Below, in pieces: positions 16,452-25,536 of a stretch of DNA of 34,172 bases. The stretch is from an uncultured Candidatus Saccharibacteria bacterium (lineage in GTDB: Bacteria > Patescibacteria > Saccharimonadia > Saccharimonadales > UBA4665), in NCBI GenBank assembly GCA_903925195.1, contig CAIYEO010000046.1:1-34172 (forward strand), in the 5' to 3' direction. The number at the start of each line of letters is the position of its first letter. Position 1 is the stretch's first letter. The notes under the pieces are model-generated. The model ran no database searches. It saw only the letters and a list, made by a program, of their open reading frames with translations, and had not been told where the DNA came from. The translations under genes and the position numbers were made by a program.

Positions 16452-17135
16452 CTATAATTCAGTAATTAATAATTTATTCAGATTATCTTTACTGAGCTCA
16501 TTTATCTTCACTGCATCAACTACATTATATTTATCTATAGAGGTTCTCCTGAGATCAGTTGTATATGCCCCCGTCTTAAGAGTATCCCCTATATCACCGA
16601 CCAATGAACGTATATATGTTCCGCTACTTACATTGGTACTAAAAGTAACATTTGGATATTCATAATCCATAAGATCAATAGAATATATTGTTACGGGTCT
16701 AGATTTCATCTCTATTGACTTGCCTTCTCTGGCCAACTTATAGGCTCTTACCCCGTTAATCTTAATAGCTGAATAGGCTGGTGGGACTTGTTCGATGTTC
16801 CCTATATAATGGACAAAGGCATCTTTAATGTCTTGCGTGCTAGGTTGATCTGAAGACTGATCAGTTATCTCACCTTCACTGTCACCAGTAGTGGAAACCT
16901 GGCCTAATCTCATCGTCACCTGATAAGTTTTATTTTTTTTGGTTAATGTATCGGCTTTTTTTGTATAGCTACCAACTAAAATTATCATTAATCCAGTTGC
17001 CATTGGGTCCAGAGTTCCAGCATGGCCAACCTTGATTTTCATAGATTCAATGGATCTAATTAATGATCGAATCTTTGCAACACAATCAAAAGAAGTCCAT
17101 TCTAACTCTTTGTCTACTAGTAATATTCCATTCAT
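16452..17135 (-). CDS. truB: tRNA pseudouridine-55 synthase
   Basis: 227 residues. The N-terminal MNGILLVDKELEWTSFD and the catalytic motif KVGHAGTLDPMATGLM (catalytic D43) identify TruB, which makes pseudouridine 55 in the T-loop of tRNAs. RTSID.. and GTYIRSLVGDIG motifs follow. The C-terminal PUA domain of longer TruB proteins is missing, as in short versions from small genomes. It starts 40 nt after the NrnA-like gene and precedes rpsO, matching the widespread nrnA-truB-rpsO-pnp order. Confidence 0.95.
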   Translation of the reverse strand: MNGILLVDKELEWTSFDCVAKIRSLIRSIESMKIKVGHAGTLDPMATGLMIILVGSYTKKADTLTKKNKTYQVTMRLGQVSTTGDSEGEITDQSSDQPSTQDIKDAFVHYIGNIEQVPPAYSAIKINGVRAYKLAREGKSIEMKSRPVTIYSIDLMDYEYPNVTFSTNVSSGTYIRSLVGDIGDTLKTGAYTTDLRRTSIDKYNVVDAVKINELSKDNLNKLLITEL

Positions 17136-17175
17136 TAAGTCAAAAGTTTACTACAAAAGAATACTAAACTAAACC

Positions 17176-19074
17176 CTATTGAGGTAATGGACCAATTAAA
17201 GGAGGTGGAACTGGGGGTGGAGAAGTTGGGTCAACATTAAGTGAAGTTGAAGAAGTTGTTGGCTCTTCAACCGGTGGTACTAAATTTGTCGGAAGAGGCA
17301 TATCCATACTTGGTCCAGGTGCATTATTCGATGCATCATGCAACTCGTTACCTAAAGGTAAAGCATTGAATGCTACTGGAGGGACTGTTGTTGGTTGAGC
17401 TAAATTACTAACAGCTCTTCTTGCCTGTTCTATTTCTGAAGCACTATCTGGTGCAACAGTTTGAGCAGGAAAACTAATCGATGGAGAAGTTGGAGCATTA
17501 GGTAACGAAGATACTAGTCCGCTACTTTTAATACTACTGTCGTGATTTAACATGTAGCTATTGTTTATATTCGAGCCATTAGAAGGTGCTTCTGAATAAT
17601 TAGCTTCTGATCCGCCAGTCGAATTATTGCTATCGGAATTACCCATAGGATTATGGTTCATATATGGATCACCAGATGTATTATGTCCCGAAACTAGAGG
17701 GTTTGGGACAATTGGAGTTGGAGTACTGACTAATGGATTAGGGCTAGATGTTGTTTGCGAAGATGCTTCAACGCTGACCATAGTTGGAGCTGGTTCAATA
17801 GGCGCATTTTGAGGTGGTAAAACTGGTGGTAACGGAGTAACTTCTTGAGGCGATGCTGTTACTGGTGTGGGATTATTAGAATCACCAGTACTACTGCTAG
17901 CGTTCTCACTAACCGGTTCAGATTCATCGTAATCTTCGCCTTCTTTTTGTAAGTTACCAGATTGATCGATTCTTATTTTTTCTACTCTTTCTGCTTCAGC
18001 TAATACGTTTAGATCTTCCTCAGTATGATCAATATCTAATTCGCCTAAATTAGTTTTTTCTTCTTCCTTCTTTTTTGGATTTTTATCTGATTTTATTAAG
18101 GATGGTAGAGCATTTGCCGAGTCATCTTCAACAGATTCAGGAACAACCTCCGGCAAAGTTGCAATAATTGGTGCAGGTGCTGGCTCAGAAGCTACTGGTG
18201 CAGGTTCTAATTTATCTGCAACAAGTTGTTGGTTAGCACCGGCCGACAATAATTGTGAGCTAACCGATAAAGACTGGGGTGATGTTTTATCGTTTGCAAA
18301 TCTCTTTGTATTTGAAACAATTCCAGTCAAAAGTGATGTTGCGATTTGGGCATCAATTAAATCTTTAGCTCCTAAATCATTGGCAAGTAAAGTAACCATT
18401 TCAGATAAGCTACTGGTAGTTGTATCAACCCAGTTAAGAGTTCCGACAGTTGATGGTTCAGGACTATTGGAAATAGCAATAATAGTAGCGTCATGGAGTA
18501 TTTTGCCATGTGCAGCAATCGCTTGATCTATATCTTCCTGTTTATTGACACCTAATGCCACTATGGCATCAACATTTAAATCACCTAGACTAAACTCTAA
18601 ATCATCTTCACTAATAGAAGTTCTATAAGGAGTAATAAAAATTCTAACCCTATTGTCTTCTACTTTGTACTTTAATTTATCGGCTTTAGATTTATCAATT
18701 GCAATAATAAAATCCTGAAAACTATCTGTGTTTTTTTCGAATGTTTTTTCTGGTTCTAAGAATTCTAATATTGAAGGTACTTCACCGCTGAATACTGCAC
18801 TTACATGTTTTTTTAGTTTACTGAAGACTAAGGAAAGTCCCAGTAAAGCCGTGAGCTCATCAATATTAGGATTACTGTTGACTGTTACGAGAATGTTATA
18901 TGACTGTTTTAACTTCGCCGCAATTTGCGCACGATTACCGACAACGTTTACACTGGCGTTAGTAGGAGCAATAGGTAAATCAGATAAAGAAGATGGAGCT
19001 GGAGGGGGCAAAGAAACTGGAGCTGGAGAAGGATTAGGTGTTATTGGTGAGGTTTGATTATTTTGATTATCCAT
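17176..19074 (-). CDS. NrnA-like DHH-fold pseudoenzyme with long Pro/Ser-rich tail
   Basis: 632 residues. A Pro-rich start (1-40) is followed by a region (about 48-300) that tracks NrnA-type DHH phosphoesterases: NSNPNIDELTALLGLSLVF for the first motif (normally H-NPDGDA-GS), HDATIIAISNSPEPSTVGTLNWVD for the DHH region, and IATSLLTGIVSNTKRF. Nearly all catalytic His/Asp positions are replaced (H to N, D to N/E, DHH to S-N-S), so hydrolysis is not expected. Residues 300-632 are Pro/Ser/Thr/Asn rich and low complexity, with acidic patches, and no membrane segment. The gene sits directly upstream of truB, where nrnA is found in many bacteria. Its present role is unknown, perhaps binding nucleotides or acting as a scaffold. 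Confidence 0.85.
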   Translation of the reverse strand: MDNQNNQTSPITPNPSPAPVSLPPPAPSSLSDLPIAPTNASVNVVGNRAQIAAKLKQSYNILVTVNSNPNIDELTALLGLSLVFSKLKKHVSAVFSGEVPSILEFLEPEKTFEKNTDSFQDFIIAIDKSKADKLKYKVEDNRVRIFITPYRTSISEDDLEFSLGDLNVDAIVALGVNKQEDIDQAIAAHGKILHDATIIAISNSPEPSTVGTLNWVDTTTSSLSEMVTLLANDLGAKDLIDAQIATSLLTGIVSNTKRFANDKTSPQSLSVSSQLLSAGANQQLVADKLEPAPVASEPAPAPIIATLPEVVPESVEDDSANALPSLIKSDKNPKKKEEEKTNLGELDIDHTEEDLNVLAEAERVEKIRIDQSGNLQKEGEDYDESEPVSENASSSTGDSNNPTPVTASPQEVTPLPPVLPPQNAPIEPAPTMVSVEASSQTTSSPNPLVSTPTPIVPNPLVSGHNTSGDPYMNHNPMGNSDSNNSTGGSEANYSEAPSNGSNINNSYMLNHDSSIKSSGLVSSLPNAPTSPSISFPAQTVAPDSASEIEQARRAVSNLAQPTTVPPVAFNALPLGNELHDASNNAPGPSMDMPLPTNLVPPVEEPTTSSTSLNVDPTSPPPVPPPLIGPLPQ

Positions 19075-19100
19075 AATTTTTATTATTTAGCTTTAAATCT

Positions 19101-19129
19101 AAATTATCATAAATACTAATGCTTGTCGA
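19101..19129 (-). promoter_or_regulatory. Promoter of NrnA-like-truB operon
   Basis: Minus strand TCGACA (19129-19124), 17-nt spacer, extended -10 TGA-TAATTT (19106-19101), about 26 nt before the ATG at 19074. It lies back to back with the rpsT promoter. Confidence 0.5.
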
Positions 19130-19147
19130 GTATTAAACTTACATTTT

Positions 19148-19176
19148 TTGCAAAATTAGCTAAGTTTTAGTATAGT
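19148..19176 (+). promoter_or_regulatory. Promoter of rpsT
   Basis: TTGCAA (19148-19153), 17-nt spacer, TATAGT (19171-19176). A leader of about 34 nt follows with AAAGGA upstream of the ATG at 19217. Confidence 0.65.
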
Positions 19177-19216
19177 TATAAGATTGAAATAGTAAATTAA
19201 AGGATAGAAAAAGAAT

Positions 19217-19549
19217 ATGCCAATCATTAAGTCAGCTAAAAAAAGAGTTAAAGTAGCCAAAAAGGCCGCTATTAGGAACAGTAAAACTAAACGATCATTA
19301 AAAGCAGCTATTAAATTATTCCAGACTCATGCAACATCTGGTAAAGCTACGACTAAGAGTCACTCAAAAGCTCAAAGCGAAGTTGCAAAAGCAGCTAAAA
19401 AAAGAGTTATTCATAAGAATAAGGCTGCAAGAATGCAAAAGAAATTAGCAGCTCAAGCAAAATCTACTGCAAAAGCACCAGTTGCCAAGAAAGCACCTGC
19501 AAAAAAAGCTCCTGTTAAGAAAAAGACCACTACTAAAAAAACAAAATAA
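19217..19549 (+). CDS. rpsT: 30S ribosomal protein bS20, with Lys/Ala-rich tail
   Basis: 110 residues. Residues 1-85 are bS20 (MPIIKSAKKRVKVAKKAAIRNSKTKRSLKAAIK ... AAKKRVIHKNKAARMQKKLA). The last about 25 residues form a repeated Lys/Ala/Pro tail (KAPVAKKAPAKKAPVKKK), longer than in typical bS20 and similar to histone-like tails. It stabilises the 5' domain of 16S rRNA. Single gene with its own promoter; it ends one base before the convergent holA stop. Confidence 0.95.
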   Translation: MPIIKSAKKRVKVAKKAAIRNSKTKRSLKAAIKLFQTHATSGKATTKSHSKAQSEVAKAAKKRVIHKNKAARMQKKLAAQAKSTAKAPVAKKAPAKKAPVKKKTTTKKTK

Positions 19550-20470
19550 TTAACTGTCGAGTGTAACTAACAGTAATGTTAGAGCATCGTCTAGATTTAT
19601 ATTTCGTGTTTTAAATTTAGTATCTAAGTCTAGAGTTCTATTTATAATCATTTTTAATTGTTCTAGGCTGATACGATTCAGAAGACGACTGCCACTATCG
19701 ATATTAAAAGGTTTAAACTTAGAATCTGCAGCAATCATACTCGTACTTCTATCTTTGGCTGTTTTGATGATGCAGAGTATATGTAATTGCCAGGTTAACA
19801 TAGCTAATATTTGCATAGCATCAATACGCAGCTTTTTCTGTTCGTTATAAATTTCAAGTGTTTTTTTCTTGTCCCCTCTTAGTGCGGAATCTAAGAGATT
19901 AAAAATAGTACTTGTTGGTTTTTCATCACTAAGTAACTCAATTGAGCCAGAAGATATTTCTGGATTATATAAAAATAGTTTATCAAGTTCGTTCTTAAGC
20001 ATCATTTGATTGACACCTACCCTGCGCATCAACTTAACTGAATTCGACATTGATATACTACCGCCTAGAGATTTCGCATAACTTCCCATCCACTTCAGTA
20101 GATCTGATTCACTAAGGACTGAGTATTCAGAAAAATTTGGAAGTTTTTTCAGTTTTTTAAAATAACTGGATCTCTTATCTATTTTAGGTTCATATATAAG
20201 GACATCAATACTGTCATTAGTAACCTTCATGAATTCGTCGAAGGATTCGGTAAATTCTTTGATTGATCCAGGCTCTTCTAAAACTATTAATTTTCTTTCG
20301 ACCAAAAACGGCAGACTTGATACAAGACTAATTATCTCTGGATAATTAAGGTTTTCAAGATTTGCGTGTTCAACCGAAAAATCTCCATGCTTAGCTACGA
20401 AATCTAATGTAAATTTCTTAATAGCCTGGCTTCTTTGCAGGTCATTATTGCCAGAAATTACATATATCAT
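19550..20470 (-). CDS. holA: DNA polymerase III delta subunit
   Basis: 306 residues from the chosen ATG (MIYVISGNNDLQRSQAIKKF). Divergent HolA: the nucleotide-binding-like N-terminus, LPFLVERKLIVLEEP, LLKWMGSYAKSLGGSIS, VGVNQMMLKNELDKL, then SDEKPTSTIFNLLDSALRGDKKKTLEIY and the helical collar domain. The delta subunit opens the sliding clamp during loading. An ATG at 20497 is also in frame, but the ATG at 20470 overlaps the mutM stop as ATGA, the usual sign of coupled translation, and matches the family start. Convergent with rpsT. Confidence 0.9.
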   Translation of the reverse strand: MIYVISGNNDLQRSQAIKKFTLDFVAKHGDFSVEHANLENLNYPEIISLVSSLPFLVERKLIVLEEPGSIKEFTESFDEFMKVTNDSIDVLIYEPKIDKRSSYFKKLKKLPNFSEYSVLSESDLLKWMGSYAKSLGGSISMSNSVKLMRRVGVNQMMLKNELDKLFLYNPEISSGSIELLSDEKPTSTIFNLLDSALRGDKKKTLEIYNEQKKLRIDAMQILAMLTWQLHILCIIKTAKDRSTSMIAADSKFKPFNIDSGSRLLNRISLEQLKMIINRTLDLDTKFKTRNINLDDALTLLLVTLDS

Positions 20471-21339
20471 TTGGTTTTCCTTTGGCATTTTAGGCAAATA
20501 TGAGTTCCCCTAGAAGCTACTTTAGTTTTAATAATTATACTATTACACCTGGGACAATTTTGCCCCTCTCTTCTAAAAACATTAGCAAACTCTAAATAAC
20601 TTCCCCGTTTACCTTCTGCATCTACATAATTTCTATCCGTAGAACCACCTAGCTCAATGCTTCTAGCTAGTATCTCACGAATTGCTTCATAAAGATTACC
20701 AAGCTTAGCTTTAGAGATTGATCCAGTAAGACTAGCAGGATGAATTTTTGCAGCCCATAAGCTTTCGTCGGCATAAATATTTCCAACTCCAGCCAAAACT
20801 GTCTGATCTAGTATTGTCGCTTTTATAGAACTGTTTTTTCTCCTCATAACTCTTTCAATAAATTCTTTCTTAGTGAATTCAGAGCTTAAAGGTTCAGGGC
20901 CTAATTTTTTCATGAAATTTAAATTTGGGACTTCAACTTCTGGCATTAACCTCATCCATCCAAATTTTCTTTGATCATTAAAAAATAGTTTTGATCCATC
21001 CTCAAAAGATATTACTACTCTTGTAGATTTATCTGGTAACGGACCGATTAAAGAATCATTCGGATGTCCAGCTCCAAAACTTTCATAACCCCTAAAAACT
21101 AATTGGCCCGTCATCTTAAGATGAATTACTAAACAATAGCTACTATCCAAAAAAACAATTAGGGCCTTGCCTCTTCTTTTAACGGATAATACCTTAGCTC
21201 CAATCAGAAAATTATCAACATCAGCCTTGGAATTTGGAAAACCTTTTGGCCAATCAAAAGAAATATCGGTAATAACTAAATTATTAATTAACCGGTTAAG
21301 ACCAAGCTTAACTGTCTCTACTTCTGGTAACTCTGGCAT
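20467..21339 (-). CDS. mutM: Formamidopyrimidine-DNA glycosylase
   Basis: 290 residues. It starts MPELPEVETV with the catalytic proline P2 and E3, contains the H2TH region (ILDQTVLAGVGNIYADESLWAAKIHP) and ends in a complete zinc finger (CPRC ... HICLKC, with a conserved RGTH). It excises 8-oxoguanine and formamidopyrimidines. Its finger keeps all four metal cysteines, unlike DnaG in the same window. It is translationally coupled to holA by ATGA. A -10 box (TACAAT, 21354-21349) lies 9 nt before the ATG. Confidence 0.96.
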   Translation of the reverse strand: MPELPEVETVKLGLNRLINNLVITDISFDWPKGFPNSKADVDNFLIGAKVLSVKRRGKALIVFLDSSYCLVIHLKMTGQLVFRGYESFGAGHPNDSLIGPLPDKSTRVVISFEDGSKLFFNDQRKFGWMRLMPEVEVPNLNFMKKLGPEPLSSEFTKKEFIERVMRRKNSSIKATILDQTVLAGVGNIYADESLWAAKIHPASLTGSISKAKLGNLYEAIREILARSIELGGSTDRNYVDAEGKRGSYLEFANVFRREGQNCPRCNSIIIKTKVASRGTHICLKCQRKTK

Positions 21340-21348
21340 AGTCTAATT

Positions 21349-21365
21349 ATTGTATCAGTTATAAT
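21349..21365. promoter_or_regulatory. Compact divergent promoter pair, mutM / 21372 gene
   Basis: TACAAT on the minus strand (21354-21349) and TATAAT on the plus strand (21360-21365) are separated by 5 bp. The first lies 9 nt before the mutM ATG, the second 6 nt before the ATG at 21372. The two start codons are only 32 bp apart, so both genes must share this short stretch for promoter and leader. Confidence 0.55.
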
Positions 21366-21371
21366 AGGAGT

Positions 21372-21608
21372 ATGGATGATATTTCTCAGATACTAAACAG
21401 ATCAAAAATTAAAAAACCTGATCTAATAACAAATATTAAATCATTTGTTATGGAAAAATATAAAGCTGAAGTGAAAGTCAGCCTTAAACCCAAAACAATC
21501 ATAATCTCATCTGAGAGTGCTTCGCTAATTAACAGTTTAAGACTTAACGCAAGAGAACTGATTAATCAATATAATATAACTGAAACAATTATATTTAGAA
21601 TTGGTTAA
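21372..21608 (+). CDS. Small DciA/DUF721-like protein (tentative)
   Basis: 78 residues, soluble. The pattern of a KH-like fold with VKVSLKPKTIIISSESASLINSLRLNARELINQYN recalls the short DUF721/DciA family (helicase-loading factors), in which a strand of the type 'V.V.S..W...L' is followed by a helix. Similarity is weak and judged by eye. TATAAT lies 6 nt before the ATG, and AGGAG overlaps that gap, so either leaderless or very short-leader translation is possible. Its end overlaps the convergent membrane protein gene by 14 nt. It could equally be an unrelated small protein. Confidence 0.6.
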   Translation: MDDISQILNRSKIKKPDLITNIKSFVMEKYKAEVKVSLKPKTIIISSESASLINSLRLNARELINQYNITETIIFRIG

Positions 21609-22164
21609 ATGCCTGACTTAAGTTCACGCTGTTAGTTATTGGATTATAGTTTGGTATTTGGTTTTTCATAACACTTTGAATTGAGCCAAATTTTCCAGCA
21701 ATAGTTCCCTGAGAACAAGTTGTAGACCAAAGATTTTGGTTTATATTAGTAGGAGCGTTAGTAATCTGATAACTATATCTAAGTCCTAGTGGACATAATC
21801 CATTAACTTTACTAAATGGTGAAGTTTTTGAAACACGGTAACCCAGGCTATTAAGAGATAAAAGAAGGTTATGATATGCTTGTTCGTTATTTGGCATATC
21901 ATTTGAACTCAAAATATTACCCTGGTAGCCTTGATAGACAGTGATATTAACGTTAGATTTATTTACAGTAATTGCTATTGATCGGTGAAGTTGATCGCTA
22001 TTAATAATACCGTCTTGAACGAAACGTACTTGCATGTTTGTATTGTAGTAATCACCCATATTAATAGGTTTTTTAGTAGGACCTGAAGCTAGACTTTTAA
22101 AGAGCAGGAATATTACTCCTACAAGTAAGATGATAAAAAGCACTGCTGAAATAACGTATCTCAT
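21595..22164 (-). CDS. Single-pass membrane protein, extracytoplasmic domain
   Basis: 189 residues. A very short N-terminus (MRY) leads into one transmembrane segment (4-24), followed by a polar Asn/Ser/Thr-rich domain with two cysteines (GLCPLG and TTCSQG) that could form a disulfide outside the cell. No family recognised. A GGAG ribosome site lies 7-8 nt before the ATG. It follows polA by 54 nt on the same strand and may be read through from it. Confidence 0.8.
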   Translation of the reverse strand: MRYVISAVLFIILLVGVIFLLFKSLASGPTKKPINMGDYYNTNMQVRFVQDGIINSDQLHRSIAITVNKSNVNITVYQGYQGNILSSNDMPNNEQAYHNLLLSLNSLGYRVSKTSPFSKVNGLCPLGLRYSYQITNAPTNINQNLWSTTCSQGTIAGKFGSIQSVMKNQIPNYNPITNSVNLSQAFNQF

Positions 22165-22218
22165 ATAAACTCCATTTACCTTTTTAGTATAACATATTTA
22201 TACTGTTTATGCAATGAG

Positions 22219-24870
22219 CTAGAGTAGACCCCAATTTTTAGCAATTGAGCTTTCTACGGTTAATTTAACACTGAGCTTAACAGCATCTTCCATAGTTTTT
22301 ATTATTAGTTTATTTATTTTATCTGCCTCTTCCTCGGCAACTTCAACCAAGACGGAGTCATGGATTTGTAAGAGCATTTTTGCGCTGGTATTTTCTAATT
22401 TCTTATCTAAATCAATCATAGCTTTCTTCATAATATCAGCCGCTGTACCCTGAAACGGCATATTAACAGCAGCTCTCATTGCAGACTCACGAACAGCAAA
22501 GTTTGAGGATTTTATGTCTGGAGTTGGTCTTCTTCTGCCGAAAATATTTTCAACATAGCCATCTTCCTCGCCTTTTTTTCTAACAGCGTCAATATATTGT
22601 TTAAGTTTTGGTCTTACTTCAAAAAAACGATCTATAAAGTGTTTTGCCTGGCCATAAGTCATACCCGTTCCCGAGGCAAGACCATGAGGGCCAAGACCAT
22701 ACATAACACCAAAATTGACAACTTTAGCATCACGCCTCATGTCTTTAGTTACATCTTCTATCGCTCGATTATGAATCATAGATGCCGTAATAGTATGAAC
22801 ATCAACATCATTATTAAACTGTTCTATTAAATCATTATCCTCACATAAATGAGCTGCTATTCTAAGTTCGAATTGAGAATAATCAGCACTTATAAGCAAA
22901 TTGCCCGGTCCAGCCACAAAGGCAGTCCTAATACGTTTTCCTAGATCAGTTCTAACGGGTATATTCTGTAAATTAGGGTCAGTTGATGACAGTCTTCCTG
23001 TTTGCGCAATGGTCAAATTAAATGTCGTATGAAGTCTTGAATTACCATCTACCATTTTTGGCAAAGCATCAACGTATGTGGTCTTTAGTTTCATGACTTC
23101 CCGGTAGTTAGAAATTAAATCAATAATCGGATGGGATCCTCTTAGCTTATCTAACTCACTGGCCGCAGTGGAGTAAGCAGTTTTGCCTTTTTTAATACCG
23201 TCGGTAGGTAGTTTTAGCTTATCGAAAAGAACCTCAGACAACTGAGCTGGTGAACTAATATTGAACTCCATATCAGAATGACCATATATTTGTTGTTCAA
23301 GATCTGAGATCAAATCGTTTATTTCTAAAGAAAAACTATGGAGATATTTAGTGTCTAACAATATTCCCGTCTCTTCCATACGAGCTAACACTGGAATAAT
23401 TGGCCACTCTATATCTTCGGCTAATTTTTCTAAGCTACCAGTCTTTGGCAATAAAGTCTTCTGTTCTTTATATAGTTCCCAGATAATTCCAGCCATTTGA
23501 TCAGATCTATCGATTAACTCTTCGTGACTTAAGTTATCGAAGCTAGTAACCTCAATACCTAAATCCTCAGATGCAAGCTCAGATAGAGACTGATCTCTTC
23601 TTAGGCTATTAAGCAAGAAAGAACCTATCAGGACATCATGCCCAACAGTAGATAGGTTTATATTAATATCGTTCAAGGCCTCTATAGTATTTTTGATATC
23701 ATAGCCAATTTTTTTAATACTGTCGTTTTCCAATAAAACAACCAGTTTCTGGGACGTTTTTTTAGGATCTAATTTGTTCAAATCTAGAACAAAAACTCGG
23801 CTTGGTTTATCGCTCAAAAAAAGATACTGAGGATCAATCCCGTGCTTACCTTTAGATCGACTAAAAATTACTATTTCTTCTGTCTTGTCTAGGTCTAGAT
23901 CGGATAATTGATTCTGAGAATCTATTATTATTTTTTCAACAGAACTATTGAAGCCATGCTTTTTAATGTCATGGCTATCACTATCTATTTTCATAATTTC
24001 AGGTAGTTGCTTAACTAAGGTACGAAACTCAAATTTCTTCAAAAGCTCTAATATTTTTTCAGGATTAGCTTTCTTACCATCTACTTCTTCCAAATTTAAC
24101 GCGATTGGAGCATCAAGCCAAATTTCAGCTAGTTTATGACTTAAATATGCGAGTTCCTTGCCATTTTTTAACTTGTCGGCAATATTGTTCTTAAGCAAAT
24201 CAACATTATCATATACCCCATCAAGTGTTTTATAGTCCTTGAGCAGTTGTATTGCAGTTTTTGGACCAATACCAGGTACACCGGGTATATTGTCGCTAGA
24301 ATCACCCATTAATGCCTTTAAATCAATAAACTGGCTAGGGTCTAAACCATATTTGGCTGTAAAATTTTTCGGATCATATTGTTCGATATGACTAAGGCCT
24401 GTTTTGAGTAAATAAGCCTTAGTATGACTATTTACAAGTTGCAATACATCCATATCACTAGTTACGAGCATTGTTTCAATATTTTTAGTTTTAGCTTGAG
24501 TAGCTAATGTACCCATAATGTCATCAGCTTCATAATCATCAAGCTCATAAAGTGGCCAGCCAAATGCCTCTAACAACTCATGCAGTAAAGGTATTTGGTC
24601 GTAAAAATCTGGTGGAGCTGGTTTTCTGCCTGCTTTATATTTTGGATAAAGTTCAAGACGTTTTCGGATATTAGTTTTAGGCTTATCCCAGGCAACGGCA
24701 ACATAGTCTGGTTGAAGCTTACGTATTACTTCTAGGGCCATAACCGCGAATCCATAAACCCCTCCAGTAGAGATACCTTCCTTAGTCGATAGATTAGGCA
24801 TGGCATAATAACCCCGATAAAAAATACTTTTACCATCTATTATTACAAATCGTTTTTCATACTCTGCCAT
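22219..24870 (-). CDS. polA: DNA polymerase I
   Basis: 883 residues. The N-terminal 5' nuclease (1-290) has DGKSIFYRGYYAMP, DDYEADDIMGTLA, TSDMDVLQL and GDSSDNIPGVPGIGPKTA. The middle domain (about 310-480) has the 3'-5' exonuclease fold but lacks the D-x-E first motif, so proofreading is probably absent, as in Taq polymerase. The polymerase domain has motif A DYSQFELRIAAHL, motif B RRDAKVVNFGVMYGLG and motif C LLQIHDSVLVE. It acts in Okazaki fragment maturation and repair. A TATAAT box lies 9 nt upstream of the ATG. Confidence 0.96.
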   Translation of the reverse strand: MAEYEKRFVIIDGKSIFYRGYYAMPNLSTKEGISTGGVYGFAVMALEVIRKLQPDYVAVAWDKPKTNIRKRLELYPKYKAGRKPAPPDFYDQIPLLHELLEAFGWPLYELDDYEADDIMGTLATQAKTKNIETMLVTSDMDVLQLVNSHTKAYLLKTGLSHIEQYDPKNFTAKYGLDPSQFIDLKALMGDSSDNIPGVPGIGPKTAIQLLKDYKTLDGVYDNVDLLKNNIADKLKNGKELAYLSHKLAEIWLDAPIALNLEEVDGKKANPEKILELLKKFEFRTLVKQLPEIMKIDSDSHDIKKHGFNSSVEKIIIDSQNQLSDLDLDKTEEIVIFSRSKGKHGIDPQYLFLSDKPSRVFVLDLNKLDPKKTSQKLVVLLENDSIKKIGYDIKNTIEALNDININLSTVGHDVLIGSFLLNSLRRDQSLSELASEDLGIEVTSFDNLSHEELIDRSDQMAGIIWELYKEQKTLLPKTGSLEKLAEDIEWPIIPVLARMEETGILLDTKYLHSFSLEINDLISDLEQQIYGHSDMEFNISSPAQLSEVLFDKLKLPTDGIKKGKTAYSTAASELDKLRGSHPIIDLISNYREVMKLKTTYVDALPKMVDGNSRLHTTFNLTIAQTGRLSSTDPNLQNIPVRTDLGKRIRTAFVAGPGNLLISADYSQFELRIAAHLCEDNDLIEQFNNDVDVHTITASMIHNRAIEDVTKDMRRDAKVVNFGVMYGLGPHGLASGTGMTYGQAKHFIDRFFEVRPKLKQYIDAVRKKGEEDGYVENIFGRRRPTPDIKSSNFAVRESAMRAAVNMPFQGTAADIMKKAMIDLDKKLENTSAKMLLQIHDSVLVEVAEEEADKINKLIIKTMEDAVKLSVKLTVESSIAKNWGLL

Positions 24871-24879
24871 ATAACTTTA

Positions 24880-24885
24880 ATTATA
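24880..24885 (-). promoter_or_regulatory. -10 box of polA (near-leaderless)
   Basis: Minus strand TATAAT at 24885-24880, 9 nt before the ATG at 24870. No ribosome site lies between. The predicted leader is at most 2-3 nt. Confidence 0.5.
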
Positions 24886-24919
24886 CCCTAACCAACGTAA
24901 TAGGTTAGCTCTAGCTCAA

Positions 24920-25522
24920 TTAAATAAATTTAATTATGGATTTGGCGTTATTTAGGAACTCTTCAGTGCTAGAATAATTATTATCTAATTTTAAGTTAGC
25001 GACTTCTTTTATATAGTCCAGATTCATCTGAACTGAAGGGTCTATGCCGGGCTGAGGCTCGACTTGGGTTTGCTCTTGTCGCATATATTCCTCAAAATCT
25101 AATTTTGGTTCGCCTTTTCTTAAGTTTTCCATAGACCTCTTGTAGCGTGTCTCAGCATCAGTTTCGATCCATACAAGCTGACCTTTATTCTCTATAATAT
25201 AATCTGCCTCAATCGGAGCTCTTATGCTCCATATCAGTAATCCCTTATAGTCTTTATTTTGCTTAGCTTGCTTGTATTTATCTAAAGCAATTTTCATGAA
25301 GACATCAGGACCCCTCATTTCTCGAAGCCAATTGGAAGTTTCTGTTAAATTAATTCTGGATATTGGATTTTCTTCATTCTTGTGGCGCTCTAACGTAAAC
25401 TCACGTGCGATATCGCCGACTGAAATACCAAAAAAACCTTCCTTAACCAAATAATTTGCTAGAGTGTCCTTTCCGGATCTACTATAGCCCCCAATACCAA
25501 CAATCTTATCTAAATTATTCAT
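24920..25522 (-). CDS. P-loop kinase of the dephospho-CoA/NMP kinase type
   Basis: 200 residues. The P-loop GIGGYSRSGKDTLANYLV (11-28) has the GxxxSGKDT form seen in small-molecule kinases such as dephospho-CoA kinase-like and deoxynucleoside monophosphate kinase-like proteins. A middle segment (IWSIRAPIEADYIIENKGQLVWIETDAETRYKR) fits the Walker B and lid region. The substrate cannot be told from sequence. It lies 14 nt after rpoD in the dnaG-rpoD operon and upstream of polA. Confidence 0.85.
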   Translation of the reverse strand: MNNLDKIVGIGGYSRSGKDTLANYLVKEGFFGISVGDIAREFTLERHKNEENPISRINLTETSNWLREMRGPDVFMKIALDKYKQAKQNKDYKGLLIWSIRAPIEADYIIENKGQLVWIETDAETRYKRSMENLRKGEPKLDFEEYMRQEQTQVEPQPGIDPSVQMNLDYIKEVANLKLDNNYSSTEEFLNNAKSIIKFI

Positions 25523-25536
25523 TCAATTCTCTATTA

